NCBI RefSeq assembly: GCF_050433225.1
Contig: NZ_JBNPXQ010000014.1
Coordinates: 1-64,000, forward strand
Direction: 5' to 3'
Source: Sphingomonas_D zeicaulis
GTDB taxonomy: Bacteria > Pseudomonadota > Alphaproteobacteria > Sphingomonadales > Sphingomonadaceae
Length of the DNA stretch: 64,000 nt
The notes below the pieces were generated by a model. The model had not been told where the DNA came from, made no database searches, and saw only the letters and a program-made list of their open reading frames with translations. The position numbers and the translations under genes are program-made. Positions 35,455 to 44,581 of the stretch are shown here, piece by piece (within the stretch, counting starts at the first letter, position 1; every line of letters starts with the position of its first letter).

Positions 35455-37011
35455 GTGATGGATTCTCGCGGACGGTGCTTGCCCGAGCGCGCGTTTTCGC
35501 AGGGCTACGCAGCGCTCATCGCCCGCTATGATCTGTCGCTTCCTCAGCCGTCGCACCTTGCTGCCATCGCCGAGCGCCATCATCCCGCCTCGACCGACGA
35601 CTGGACGCTCCTGACGCCGAGACACCATCCCGAAGCGAAGCTCGCCGGCCAGCTGATGTTCGCCCTCAAATGAGAGGGTGTCGACCTCAGGGTCCTTGCG
35701 CGTCTCTTTGCCACCATTGGCGCGCAACCCATCCATGACTTCATCATCGCGACGCCAACGGGCGCGTTCGCCCGCCGAATTTGGTTCCTGTACGAATGGA
35801 TCACCGGCGAGGCGCTCGATCTTCCCGACCCTGGCAAAATCAAAACCGTGCCGATTATCGACGACAAGCTGCAGTTTGCGTTGGCGAAAGGCCGAGTGTC
35901 CTCGCGCCACAAGGTCATCGACAACCTCCCTGGGACGCCTGCTTTCTGCCCGATGGTCCGGCGCACCCATGCCCTCGAAGCCGTCGCCGCCAAGGAGCTC
36001 GGCCAGCGCGCCCGCGCGGAGATTGGCAGGGTCCGTAGCGACCTCGTCGCCCGGGCTGCCGCCTTTCTCCTTCACAATAACTCCAAATCATCCTTCGCCA
36101 TTGAAGGCGAACGCCCCTCCGGAACACGCGCGGCCCGCTGGGGGCGGGCAATCGCGCAGGCAGGGACGCGTCCGCTCACGATCGCAGAGTTCGAACGCCT
36201 TCAGCGCGTCGTCATCGGCGAGGACACCCGCTTTGTCCGGCTCGGCCTGCGAACCGAGGGCGGCTTCGTCGGCGTCCATGATCGCGAGACCGGGGAACCG
36301 CTGCCCGATCACATCAGCGCTCGCCATGAAGACATCGCGGCCTGCTGACGTGTCTTGTCGCTTATGCCGAACGGGACCTTGGATGGCGGTCTTGATGCTG
36401 TCGTTGCCGCGGCCGCCATGGCCTTTGGTTTCGTCTACATCCACCCTTCCGTGGACGGGAACGGCCGCATCCATCCCACCACGCACTGGCCTCGGCTCAC
36501 TACAATCCGGCCGGACCCGTGTTTCCGCTCAGCGCCGCGATCCTGCGTCAGCTCGACGGCTGTCGCTCCGTTCTCGAGACCTATTCGCGCCCCCCTACTT
36601 CCTGAGATCGAATGGCAGCAAACCAAGGAAGGCACTGTCGAGGTGCTTAACCAGACGATCGACTTCTACCGCTTTTTCGACGCCACCGCGCATGCCGAGT
36701 TTCTCTATGCGTGCGTGGAACAGACCATCGTGGAAGACCTCCCGCGCAAGGTCCGCTTTCTCGAAGCGTTCGACCAGTTCAGCGATGCCGTGCAGGAGAT
36801 CGTCGATATGCCAGCGGCCCATATCGAGCTGTTGCAGAAGGTTCTCGAGCAGAATCCCGGCCGCTTCTCCCTGCGGGCGCGGATCCCAGAGTTCGGTGCG
36901 CTGACCGACGAGGAATCCAGCCGGATCGAGCAACTTTACGCAGATGCCTTCGAGAGGTCGAATGACGGTCGCGCGCGTCGACCAACGTCGCCTGGCGATC
37001 GAGATCATTGA
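35455..37011 (+). pseudogene. Fic-family AMP-transferase, interrupted
   Basis: Segments in two frames add up to a class II Fic protein. The N-terminal part has the inhibitory-helix motif SSFAIEGE (S-x-x-x-E-G) followed by RPLTIAEFERLQRVVIGEDT and DHISARHEDIA; then the catalytic loop HPSVDGNGRIH. A TGA at 35671-35673 interrupts the N-terminus in frame (continues EGVDLRVLARLFATI). Frameshifts near 36345 and 36480 flank the catalytic part. Fic enzymes transfer AMP to target proteins. The C-terminal helical part (36600-36950) is intact. Confidence 0.75.
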
Positions 37012-37278
37012 ACGACTCCGGGATCTCCGGGGTGCTTGGCTCCCGAGCTTTCCGACCTGTCTACCGCCGACGACCGCGCCCTGGTGACCGAAAACGACGG
37101 CGATCGCAACGTCGGCTGTCGGCATGTTCCTATATGCCGAAGGCTGCTTTTTGGCCTGAGCAGACACCTAAAAACTGCCAACGGAACGGCGTGAGTCGGT
37201 CGCCGACGGTCGCTGGGAAGTACGCAAGGCGCAAACTGCATTCATGATTGACCGGGCGGCAGGTTCTCGCAAAATCGA
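37012..37278. other. Short intergenic stretch
   Basis: This stretch separates the Fic remnant from the DUF6880 gene. No gene seen; presumably contains the promoter for the latter. Confidence 0.3.
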
Positions 37279-38715
37279 ATGATGTCGTCACCGAAGACTC
37301 TGAATGCGACGAACCTCTCGGCACTGGGAGCTGCCAGGCTGGCTGAGTTGCTTCTGGAACTGGCGCAAGGCGATGCCGCCATGAAGCGGCGCCTCCGGCT
37401 CGAACTGGCGAGCGAGGCGGGCGGCACCGATGTCGCCGCGGAAATCCGCAAGCGCCTTGTCTCGATCGCCCGGTCGAGGTCCTTCCTGGATTGGAACAAG
37501 GTTCGTCCGTTGGCGCAGGATCTCGATACGCAGCGATCGGCGATCATGACCCATGTCGCGCCAACGTATCCGTCCGAGGCGTTTGAACTCCTCTGGCGCC
37601 TGCTCGACATGGCGCCGGCCATCTACGAACGATGCGACGACAGCAGCGGAGCGCTCGGCAGTGTTTTCAGTCAAGCCCTGGAGGATATCGGGGAAGTCGC
37701 CGCACAGGCCCGGCCCGACCCCGTTCGTCTCGCGGACCGCATTTACGAAGCGCTCTGCGCCAACGAGTATGGACAGTTCGATGGTTTGATCCCGCTGATG
37801 GCGAAGGCCCTCGGAACGAACGGCCTGACCATGCTGAAGGCGAAATTCGGTAAGCTTTCGGCTGGAAAGCCAGCTTCCGCTGATAGCGACAGTCGCAAGG
37901 TCGTTGCCATCGGTACGCGAGGCGCGATCTTCGAGGACGACTATGCTGCGCGGCATCAGGCTCGCCTTGTCCAGAACGCGCTTGCCGACATTGCCGACGC
38001 CATGGGAGATGTCGATGGCTATGCCGCTCTCCACTCGGAGGCGGAGCAGGCCAATCCAGCGATCGCGGCGAGAATTGCCGAACGGCTTCTGACCTCCGGC
38101 CGACCTCAGGATGCACTGGAAGCGTTGACGCGTGCCGAGGTTGGAATGGGTGCGGGTGGTCACTGGCCCGACTGGCAGCGAGTGCGGATCGATGCGCTGG
38201 ATGCCTCAGGCAGGATCGGCGATGCGCAGCAGGAACGGTGGCAGGCGTTTAAGCGGAACCTCAACAAGGAGTATCTGAAAGCCTTCATCAAGCGGCTGCC
38301 CGACTTCGATGACATCGAGGCGGAGTCGCAAGCCCTCGCCTATGCATACCGGTTTCCTGATTTCCATCAGGCGCTGTCGTTTCTGGTAGAATGGCCCGCG
38401 ATCGACGATGCGGCCCGGATGATCCTCGCTCGCCACGCCGAACTGAACGGCGACCATTATTGGCTCCTGGGCCCCGCCGCGGAGGCGATGGAACAACACC
38501 ATCCCCTGGCCGCGACGCTGCTTCTGCGTGCAATGATCGATTTCTCGCTCGATAAGGCCCGATACAAGCGATATCCCCATGCCGCCCGCCATTTGCAGAC
38601 GTGCTCCCATCTCGACAGCAAGATCAATGACTATGCCGAGCACGCCGATCATCAAACCTATATGGTCGGCCTCAAGGCGCGCCACGGACGGAAGAGCGGC
38701 TTCTGGAATGCATAG
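37279..38715 (+). CDS. DUF6880-family protein
   Basis: 478 residues, largely alpha-helical with TPR/HEAT-like repeats (LAELLLELAQGDAAMKRRLR, YAALHSEAEQANPAIAARIA, ARHAELNGDHYWLLGPAAEA). The N-terminal LSALGAARLAELLLELA and C-terminal YPHAARHLQTCS are family signatures as I recall them. Family function is unknown; found in mobile regions. Start codon is weak; no clear Shine-Dalgarno. A strong hairpin lies just after the stop codon. Confidence 0.65.
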   Translation: MMSSPKTLNATNLSALGAARLAELLLELAQGDAAMKRRLRLELASEAGGTDVAAEIRKRLVSIARSRSFLDWNKVRPLAQDLDTQRSAIMTHVAPTYPSEAFELLWRLLDMAPAIYERCDDSSGALGSVFSQALEDIGEVAAQARPDPVRLADRIYEALCANEYGQFDGLIPLMAKALGTNGLTMLKAKFGKLSAGKPASADSDSRKVVAIGTRGAIFEDDYAARHQARLVQNALADIADAMGDVDGYAALHSEAEQANPAIAARIAERLLTSGRPQDALEALTRAEVGMGAGGHWPDWQRVRIDALDASGRIGDAQQERWQAFKRNLNKEYLKAFIKRLPDFDDIEAESQALAYAYRFPDFHQALSFLVEWPAIDDAARMILARHAELNGDHYWLLGPAAEAMEQHHPLAATLLLRAMIDFSLDKARYKRYPHAARHLQTCSHLDSKINDYAEHADHQTYMVGLKARHGRKSGFWNA

Positions 38716-38748
38716 TGACCTATTGGATCACCGCGTAATTAATTCAGC

Positions 38749-38799
38749 CACCCTCCTGCATGGCACGAAGTCGCGCAGGTGCTTCGATGCAGGAGGGTG
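38749..38799 (+). terminator. Long inverted repeat after the DUF6880 gene
   Basis: A perfect 13-bp stem (38749-38761 CACCCTCCTGCAT pairs with 38787-38799 ATGCAGGAGGGTG) around a 25-base loop that contains a smaller CGAAG/CTTCG stem. It sits 33 bases after the stop codon, so it may end transcription, but it lacks a T-run. It may instead be a terminal repeat of a lost element. Confidence 0.5.
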
Positions 38800-38813
38800 A
38801 CCGATGTCGATCA

Positions 38814-39269
38814 ATGCAGGCTTGGATGGGAAGCAAGAAGCCCACCCTGCCGACTAAGGTCTGCACGGCCTGCGCGCGGGACGTATCGCGCCTGACCATC
38901 AAGACGCTCGGCGAGATTGCCGACGAGTTCCAGGCCAGCAAGACGGCGACCCTCATAAAGATCGTCGCCACCGACCGCTTCCCCGTCCTCATGGTCTGCA
39001 CCACGCGCGCCGGCAGGAAATGGTTTCGTGGCTCCCCCTCGGACCCTGGCAGGTGGTACCCCCGCAACGACGTCTCCTCCGACAGCCTCGCCTTCGACAT
39101 GCTATACGGCAACAAGCCGGAATCGAGCGTCCCCCGCCCGGTCAAGGCCAGCGCCTGGTTCGACCGCGACGCGGGCGGCTTCACGATCCTCGAGCAGAGC
39201 TTCAAGGTGGCCGACGCCGAGGTTACGAGCATCCTCACGCTCACCGACAAGAAGACGCTGGCAGACTGA
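38814..39269 (+). pseudogene. ImmA/IrrE-family metallopeptidase, C-terminal fragment
   Basis: About 150 codons. The segment TIKTLGEIADEFQASKTATL, then DRFPVLMVCTTRAGRKWFRG matches the C-terminal half of ImmA/IrrE proteins, which cleave repressors in mobile elements. The zinc-binding HExxH region is not present, so the start of the gene has been lost. AGGAGGG of the nearby hairpin lies ~17 bases before the ATG, so a product may still be made, but without peptidase activity. Confidence 0.55.
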
Positions 39270-39705
39270 GCACCCGCAAGTCATCCCGTTAATCACCAAT
39301 CACACCGGTCGTCGCCAGATGAATCAACGTCAGGTTTCGGGAGCGACGCCGGGGCTCTTTATCGACCAATGTGAGGCGCGTTGCCGATAGTCTGATTCGT
39401 TCAGTCCGCGCGGCAGCTTTTGTCGAAACTGGACGTTCGTTGGCGAGGGCCTGACCGACCGACTCTGGTCGCGAGCGGCCGGAGGAAATGGTGACGATTG
39501 ACGTCCGCTTCGCGCCAAATCTCGTCGCCGCGGTCGGCAAGGGCGAGGCTTGAAACCGGACGGTGCCTGGCGGTCACCAGCAGCGCGCACTTCTCCCAGG
39601 GGCGGCACCGTGAGCTGCCGAACCGATTCGTCCCGTTGGGGTCGTCCGCACAGTCGGCTCCCGGCGCGCGGATCGGCGAAATGTGGTGGGAAGCGGTCGT
39701 TTAGC
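39270..39705. other. Intergenic stretch, nothing recognised
   Basis: About 435 bases with no frame that carries a known motif or ribosome binding site on either strand. Confidence 0.35.
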
Positions 39706-40014
39706 TTATTCAATGGCGCCTTCAGAGGCCGCGTCAGCGTGGAAGATCTCACCTAAATCTCCCCCTTCGACTTCACCTTCAGACGCCCAGGCCCGGCTTA
39801 AGACGCTCTCGAAGGCAGAATTATGAGACGTTCCACGCCAGACGACCCCTAATGTGCCTTTGTAGTCGGAAATCTGCACCATCGCGTTGATCATTGCCGT
39901 CGCCTCTTCCAAGCCAAGCTCATTGGCGGCAATATACTTCGCAACTCCAACAACACGCGCAAGTCGAAGAAACCGCCACGGTTCAGGGCGATAGGCCACT
40001 AAATCAGGCATGCT
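39706..40014 (-). CDS. Hypothetical protein (102 aa)
   Basis: The start at 40014 (MPDLVAYRPEPWRFLRLARV) is favoured by a strong GGAGGGG/GAAGGGA region upstream; a longer frame to 40176 would run into the end of the IS1111-type element. The product has a helical first half (GLEEATAMINAMVQIS) and an acidic C-terminus. I recognise no family. The IS element inserted about 170 bases upstream and may have separated it from its promoter. Confidence 0.45.
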   Translation of the reverse strand, partial: SMPDLVAYRPEPWRFLRLARVVGVAKYIAANELGLEEATAMINAMVQISDYKGTLGVVWRGTSHNSAFESVLSRAWASEGEVEGGDLGEIFHADAASEGAIE

Positions 40015-40183
40015 CCCTTCGCCCCCCTCCTGCTTGACGACTCCGCCCAGTCCATCCGGATCTGCCTCGATCGGAATATGATCTCTTCCCATTGGGTCAG
40101 AGCAACAACAGGACCTGTGACTTGTCAACGTCCGCCATTGGGCGTCAGCTGCCATGATCCAATTTCCATGCGTCATGTCCTGT

Positions 40184-40198
40184 GTGGATGGCTCCCGC
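40184..40198 (+). repeat. Subterminal inverted repeat of the IS1111-type element
   Basis: GTGGATGGCTCCCGC; perfect complement of 41535-41549. Confidence 0.8.
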
Positions 40199-40438
40199 GT
40201 TGCAAGTGGCGATTTGAGGTTTAGCGGCTGGTCGGGTGCAGTCTTGTGTCCGGCCTTTTGGTGCGGTCGTCTCCTTGACCGCTGGCCCTGATGGTATCCG
40301 CGAGCTGGGTGCCACTCTGCTTAGCAGGCTATGATGCCTCGGACATGAGGCGGCGTGTCCCGGCTCCCGGTCTGACCGGTGCGCCATCACATCTCTTCGT
40401 CCTCACAACCTCGTTGAGCTGGTCTCCTCGTTAGCGGT
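40199..40438 (-). ncRNA. Candidate bridge-RNA region of the IS1111-type element
   Basis: Non-coding sequence downstream of the transposase within the element. In IS110-family systems a structured RNA from one non-coding end guides target and donor choice, and in the IS1111 branch it comes from the end downstream of the transposase. I infer the RNA from this position; I did not fold it or identify its loops. Confidence 0.4.
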
Positions 40439-41467
40439 TCATGCAGCAGCTACTGCTGGCTTCTGATACGTGCCGCCACGCGTCATGATCGCCCATGCCA
40501 CGCGTGCGGTCCGGTTGGCGGCGGCGACAGTGACCACTCGTGCTGGCCGGCGCTGCAGCATGGCAGGGATGCGAGGATCGACTGACGCAGGGGCCGTCCT
40601 CGCGCGTCTGATCAGCGATGTCATGCCGACGACCAGCAGCCGGCGCAGGTAGCGATCACCCATGCGCGAGATCCGCCCCATCCGCTCCTTGCCGCCACTC
40701 GAATTCTGCAGCGGCGTCAACCCGAGCGACGCTGCAAACTGACGGCCGGATCGGAAACGCTCGGGCTCCGTCACGGAGGCGGCGAGCGCAGTCGCCGAGA
40801 TGATGCCGACGCCGGGGATTGTTGCCAGCCGCTGAGACACCTCATTCGATCGATGCCAGGCGAGCAGCTCCTTCTCAAGCGCCGCGAGCTGCAGCTGCAG
40901 GCTGCCGATCTGCTGCGCCAGGCTGGTGACCACCCGCTGGGCGAGCGCCGGGACGTCGGGCGCGCGGCCGTTGACCAGCCGCTTCGCCAGCTCGAGCGCA
41001 TGGTGCAGCCCCCGCGCGATCTCGACACCAAATTCGGCGAGCAGACCTCGGATCATGTTGACGAGCTGCGTGCGCTGCTTGACCAGCAGATCGCGGGTCC
41101 GGTGCAGCGCCAGCGCCGCCTGCTGATCAGGCGACTTTACCGGCACAAACCGCATCGTCGGCCGCGTCACTGCCTCGCAGATCGCCTCCGCATCGTTGGC
41201 GTCAGTCTTACCGCGCTTCACATACGGCTTCACATATGCCGGTGACATCAGGCGCACGTCATGACCGAGCCTGGTCAACTCGCGCGCCCAATGATGCGAC
41301 GTGCCGCATGCCTCGATCCCGACCCGGCACGGCGGCAGCTTCGTGAAAAACGGCACCATTTGCGAACGCCGGAGCGCTTTGCGGACGACTGTCTCGCCAG
41401 CGGTGTTGATCGCGTGAACCTGAAAGATGCTTTTGGCCAGATCGAGGCCGATCGTGCTAATCTCCAT
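40439..41467 (-). CDS. IS110/IS1111-family transposase (DEDD)
   Basis: 342 residues from the ATG at 41467 (MEISTIGLDLAKSIFQVHAI); a longer frame to 41521 is not supported. The RuvC-like DEDD domain shows Asp7 (GLDLAKS), Glu in GIEACG and the Asp pair in KRGKTDANDAEAI. The C-terminal transposase_20 domain has IPGVGIISATALAASV, QFAASLGLTP and GDRYLRRLLVVGM, including the catalytic serine region. It looks complete and functional. Confidence 0.92.
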   Translation of the reverse strand: MEISTIGLDLAKSIFQVHAINTAGETVVRKALRRSQMVPFFTKLPPCRVGIEACGTSHHWARELTRLGHDVRLMSPAYVKPYVKRGKTDANDAEAICEAVTRPTMRFVPVKSPDQQAALALHRTRDLLVKQRTQLVNMIRGLLAEFGVEIARGLHHALELAKRLVNGRAPDVPALAQRVVTSLAQQIGSLQLQLAALEKELLAWHRSNEVSQRLATIPGVGIISATALAASVTEPERFRSGRQFAASLGLTPLQNSSGGKERMGRISRMGDRYLRRLLVVGMTSLIRRARTAPASVDPRIPAMLQRRPARVVTVAAANRTARVAWAIMTRGGTYQKPAVAAA

Positions 41468-41534
41468 TGCGGATGGCTCCTCTCGTGAGTGGACGCTTCG
41501 ACAGCAACCACACTTTGGCACTCAGATGCCGGGA

Positions 41535-41549
41535 GCGGGAGCCATCCAC
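41535..41549 (-). repeat. Subterminal inverted repeat of the IS1111-type element
   Basis: GCGGGAGCCATCCAC; perfect complement of 40184-40198. Confidence 0.8.
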
Positions 41550-42258
41550 CCCATCTGCTTTGCGCCACCTCCGGACGGCTGTATTCCTGAAACCAGCGCC
41601 TAAGATCGGTCACCGCCCTGGCCCACCGGTTCAACTGAGGGTTGCCGTAACCGGTCCCCGGGTCGCTGCGGCATGACGCATATCCGTGCCAGCTCTATGT
41701 CGCGCGCCCAGTATGGAGCGTCTGGATGGAACTGCCAATCGACGCGGCGCCGCTCCGCGGAGGACGTCGGTGCGCTGATGAAGAGCGTGGTTCGTGCCCC
41801 GTCTCTGGGGCGAGACATCTATGCACATCTCTGGCCTCCCCACGATGCCGGACAGCGCTCGCTTCTTTAGCCTGATCGGCGGCGGTCTTACCGTATTCCG
41901 CCAACATCTATCCGACTGGCCAGCCCGATGTGAATGCGCTTCAGGCGGCTGGTCGGCACAGCCTGTTCATCGCGGCCATTTTCGTTGGCGTTCACTTCAC
42001 CGCGGCGACGCCCTGCACGTTTGAGGAGATTTCAGCGCCAGTGCGATCGCGCCGGCACTGTCGGCCGGGCAGCCACAACTGCATCCGGTCGAGGCATGCC
42101 AGACTCCTGCCGCCGTTCGGCCGATCGAGGATCCGCTCTAGTTCAATGGCGACCTCAGGGCGATAAATCCCCGCCAGGGAATGGGCGGCCAGCGCAGGGT
42201 TCCCCAATTGCGCCCGGCCAGACACCGGAGTGATAGCCGCGCTGTTCGATCAGCCTGA
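41550..42258. other. Intergenic region beside the IS element
   Basis: About 700 bases with only short, unconvincing frames on both strands, probably decayed coding sequence. I recognise no family. Confidence 0.35.
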
Positions 42259-42924
42259 TCACCTTGCCAATGGCGAATTGGCATAATCCGCCAACAGGGT
42301 GGCGGCATCATCGTAGATTGCAATTGCACCTGCGCTGAGCAGTGTCACATCGGAAAACCTGCCTGATCGCACCGCGACGGTCCGGATTCCGCATTTTGCG
42401 GCGGCTTCGATATCATAAGGTGTATCGCCAATCACCAGCGCCTCCTCCGGCGAAAGCGGTTCGACCTTTGCCAACGCCATGGCGAATATGTCGGGCGCCG
42501 GCTTGGTATGTTCGACGTCCTCCGCACTCGTCATCCCGCAGACGAGATCCCGCGCATCGAGCAGTTCGACATAATGGTCGAGGTCGGACTTTGATGCGGA
42601 CGTCGCGAAGACGACTTTCTGACCGTTGCGATATGCCTGCGCCAGAAGGTCGTGAGCGCCCGGAAACGGGCGCACCTTATCCCGAAAGCGGTCCTTGAAT
42701 ATGCGGCCTTGGGCCTCACCCAGCCCCTTCTGTCCCGCTTCATCGAGCGCAGGCAGCAGGGTCGGCACCAGCATATCCGCGCCCTTGCCGATCTGGTCAT
42801 GAATGACCCGGCGATCGAGGCTGACGCCGATTCCGGCGAAAGCCTCGTGCCAGGCGGAAACGTGCATGTCGTTGCTGTCGACCAGAGTGCCATCGAGATC
42901 GAACAAAACCGCCTTGATGATCAT
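42259..42924 (-). CDS. HAD-family phosphatase (beta-phosphoglucomutase-like)
   Basis: 221 residues from the ATG at 42924 (MIIKAVLFDLDGTLVDSND); the frame's longer start is not supported. HAD motif I DLDGT (nucleophile Asp), motif II FATSASKSDL, motif III Lys in HTKPAPDI and motif IV VIGDTPYD are all present, with a helical cap between I and II. It should remove phosphate from a small sugar-phosphate-type metabolite. A truncated paralogue lies at 27700. AAGG is weakly placed upstream. Confidence 0.92.
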   Translation of the reverse strand: MIIKAVLFDLDGTLVDSNDMHVSAWHEAFAGIGVSLDRRVIHDQIGKGADMLVPTLLPALDEAGQKGLGEAQGRIFKDRFRDKVRPFPGAHDLLAQAYRNGQKVVFATSASKSDLDHYVELLDARDLVCGMTSAEDVEHTKPAPDIFAMALAKVEPLSPEEALVIGDTPYDIEAAAKCGIRTVAVRSGRFSDVTLLSAGAIAIYDDAATLLADYANSPLAR

Positions 42925-43197
42925 GGTTGCCGCCTTAGCTCGGGGATGGGGAAAAGCCGCAATTCGACGTAGTCTCTCGATTACGCCAGCCTTTGCCCGA
43001 TGATTGAAGTCAATTTCGGCCAGCGTCGCATCTCGCGGTGATCGGGGGCGAATGCGCTTGCGATCCGCGGGCGTTATGCAGGTGGGTTTGCGCACTTTAC
43101 TTGGCCACTTTAGCAAGTCGTGCGACCTGTTCAAGCTAATCGGCGAAAACGCCGCTACTGGCGCCCGGGACGAAATCGCTGATCGACATATCCGCTT

Positions 43198-43236
43198 CTA
43201 CGTCGGTGTGGACTGAGAAGAGTTGTTGTTATTCAT
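43198..43236 (-). CDS. Tiny ORF with a strong ribosome binding site
   Basis: AAGGAG sits seven bases before an ATG that opens a 12-residue frame (MNNNNSSQSTPT) and stops. A one-base shift would continue VHTDVEADMSISDFVPGASS to a stop 80 bases further, so this may be a short protein with an indel, or a regulatory leader. Both options are weak. Confidence 0.25.
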   Translation of the reverse strand: MNNNNSSQSTPT

Positions 43237-43512
43237 CTTTCGCTCCTTCGATTGTCCAGGCGGCACCCATCGGGGCAGCGGACCGCCTCGCAATCGCGTC
43301 ACGGGAGCATCGCGCCTAGCGGGAAATGTGTCTCGCGATACCCTTCGCCGTACTTTATCCGCAAGATGCCCCGCGGCTGCTCGGTTGTCGCAGCCAATCG
43401 CGAAAATCATGATCTGCGCAGGTCGCGCAGCTCAGCAGCATCGGAACACCCGTTCCGCCCGGCTGGACGACCGCCCGATCGGTGACTCTACGGGGAAATC
43501 CGTGCTGACCCG
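43237..43512. other. Intergenic stretch, nothing recognised
   Basis: Sequence between the tiny ORF and the lipoprotein gene. No supported gene. Confidence 0.3.
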
Positions 43513-43902
43513 TCATTTTCCGCGGATCGTGTCGGCCCGTCGATCAAGATCGCCGGCATCCTGCTTGGCAGTGCCGCGGATCGCTGCCGCCTCCCGTTCA
43601 AGTGCATCGGCACGCTGATCCGCAATGCTTCTCACCTCGTCGGCACGATCTTCAGCCGCATCAGCTCGCGCTTCGACGGCTCTGCCGCGGTCTCGTTCTG
43701 CCCGGTCGCGAGCCTCGCCGATGCGCTCGCCCGGCCCGTCGGACAAGACCCCAGCCTTGATGCCAGCCGCTGCATTTGCGGATTTTCCCGCCTTCTCGGC
43801 CGGTCCATCGCATCCTGCCAGCAGCGCAATCGATGCGACCGCGGCGACCGCGGCGATCGCCACTTTCCGCTGATCTGCTGAGACAGATTTCATATACTTC
43901 AT
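43513..43902 (-). CDS. Small lipoprotein, coiled-coil rich
   Basis: 129 residues. The N-terminus has a basic start, a hydrophobic helix (VAIAAVAAVASIALLAGC) and a lipobox LLAGC, so it is a lipoprotein. The rest is a charged, heptad-like helix (ARDRAERDRGRAVEARADAA, DRADEVRSIAD), a type common in sphingomonad envelope stress proteins. Function unknown. The upstream sequence is unusually AT-rich. Confidence 0.7.
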   Translation of the reverse strand: MKYMKSVSADQRKVAIAAVAAVASIALLAGCDGPAEKAGKSANAAAGIKAGVLSDGPGERIGEARDRAERDRGRAVEARADAAEDRADEVRSIADQRADALEREAAAIRGTAKQDAGDLDRRADTIRGK

Positions 43903-44038
43903 CCCATTACAAATAAAAATGTTTCTAATTTGTCGAATATCGGCATTGATCTTCTATCGCGTGAATTAATAATAACGCACCTCTGCAATATTGGGTCCTG
44001 TGACCCGCCAATATCGAGCAATATTTTGCAAGGAGAAT
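43903..44038. promoter_or_regulatory. AT-rich intergenic segment
   Basis: A distinctly AT-rich stretch in a GC-rich window, lying between the leftward lipoprotein gene and a rightward AAGGAG. It probably contains divergent promoters. No operator was identified. Confidence 0.35.
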
Positions 44039-44485
44039 ATGCACGGTTCGGCGATCACGCCGATCCGCCGCCACCCTACGGTCCGGCTCCGGCCGCTGTC
44101 AGACACCTCGAGCGGGGGACGGATCGCGGCGCCAGGGTGGATACGGGAATGGATCGAGTGCGGCGGCCCTGCCGCCGCCGGTCCCCGAGATCATCTCCCG
44201 CTCAATCCGCGCTGGCACCGCAACTGCTCGGTGCGCAGGTCGGTCGCCGCGACCGCGGCTGGGAAAGGACCAGTGAACATGCTCCGACCTGGAGAGAGCT
44301 CGCCGACGCGAGGCCGCGTTGCCGTCGGGACCCATGATCGCGGTCGAAGCACTCGGCCCCGTCCGGTCGAATCCGGCGCGCAGTCCTCGGTGCTCGGCGG
44401 CGCCGTCCACCACACTTTCGCCCCTTCGCAAGGCTCGTGTCATCGGCTCCGCGGATGGTTTGGAAGCAACGCCGTTGCGACTTGA
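44039..44485 (+). CDS. Doubtful ORF (148 aa)
   Basis: AAGGAGA precedes the ATG at 44039 and the frame stays open for 148 codons (MHGSAITPIRRHPTVRLRPL). The product is Arg/Gly/Ser-rich without any known motif, and the codon pattern is not clearly protein-like; a competing frame covers the same DNA. It is listed because of its ribosome binding site only. Confidence 0.25.
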   Translation: MHGSAITPIRRHPTVRLRPLSDTSSGGRIAAPGWIREWIECGGPAAAGPRDHLPLNPRWHRNCSVRRSVAATAAGKGPVNMLRPGESSPTRGRVAVGTHDRGRSTRPRPVESGAQSSVLGGAVHHTFAPSQGSCHRLRGWFGSNAVAT

Positions 44486-44581
44486 TCTGCCCTGCGGGGG
44501 ATTGGCAGAGAGGTGACCCTGCGCGCCCCTACTGCATCCACGCGCTCATGGCGATCATTGAGCTGGATGTGCCGAAACGGC

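Larger units (their letters stand above)
40184..41549 (-). mobile_element. IS1111-type insertion sequence (IS110 family)
   Basis: A transposase gene flanked by 15-bp perfect inverted repeats GTGGATGGCTCCCGC (40184-40198, and its complement at 41535-41549). IS110 elements usually have no inverted repeats, whereas the IS1111 branch has short subterminal ones, so I place it there. The exact ends lie a few bases outside. The 240 bases between the left repeat and the stop codon are non-coding, the location where this branch encodes its bridge RNA. Confidence 0.75.
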
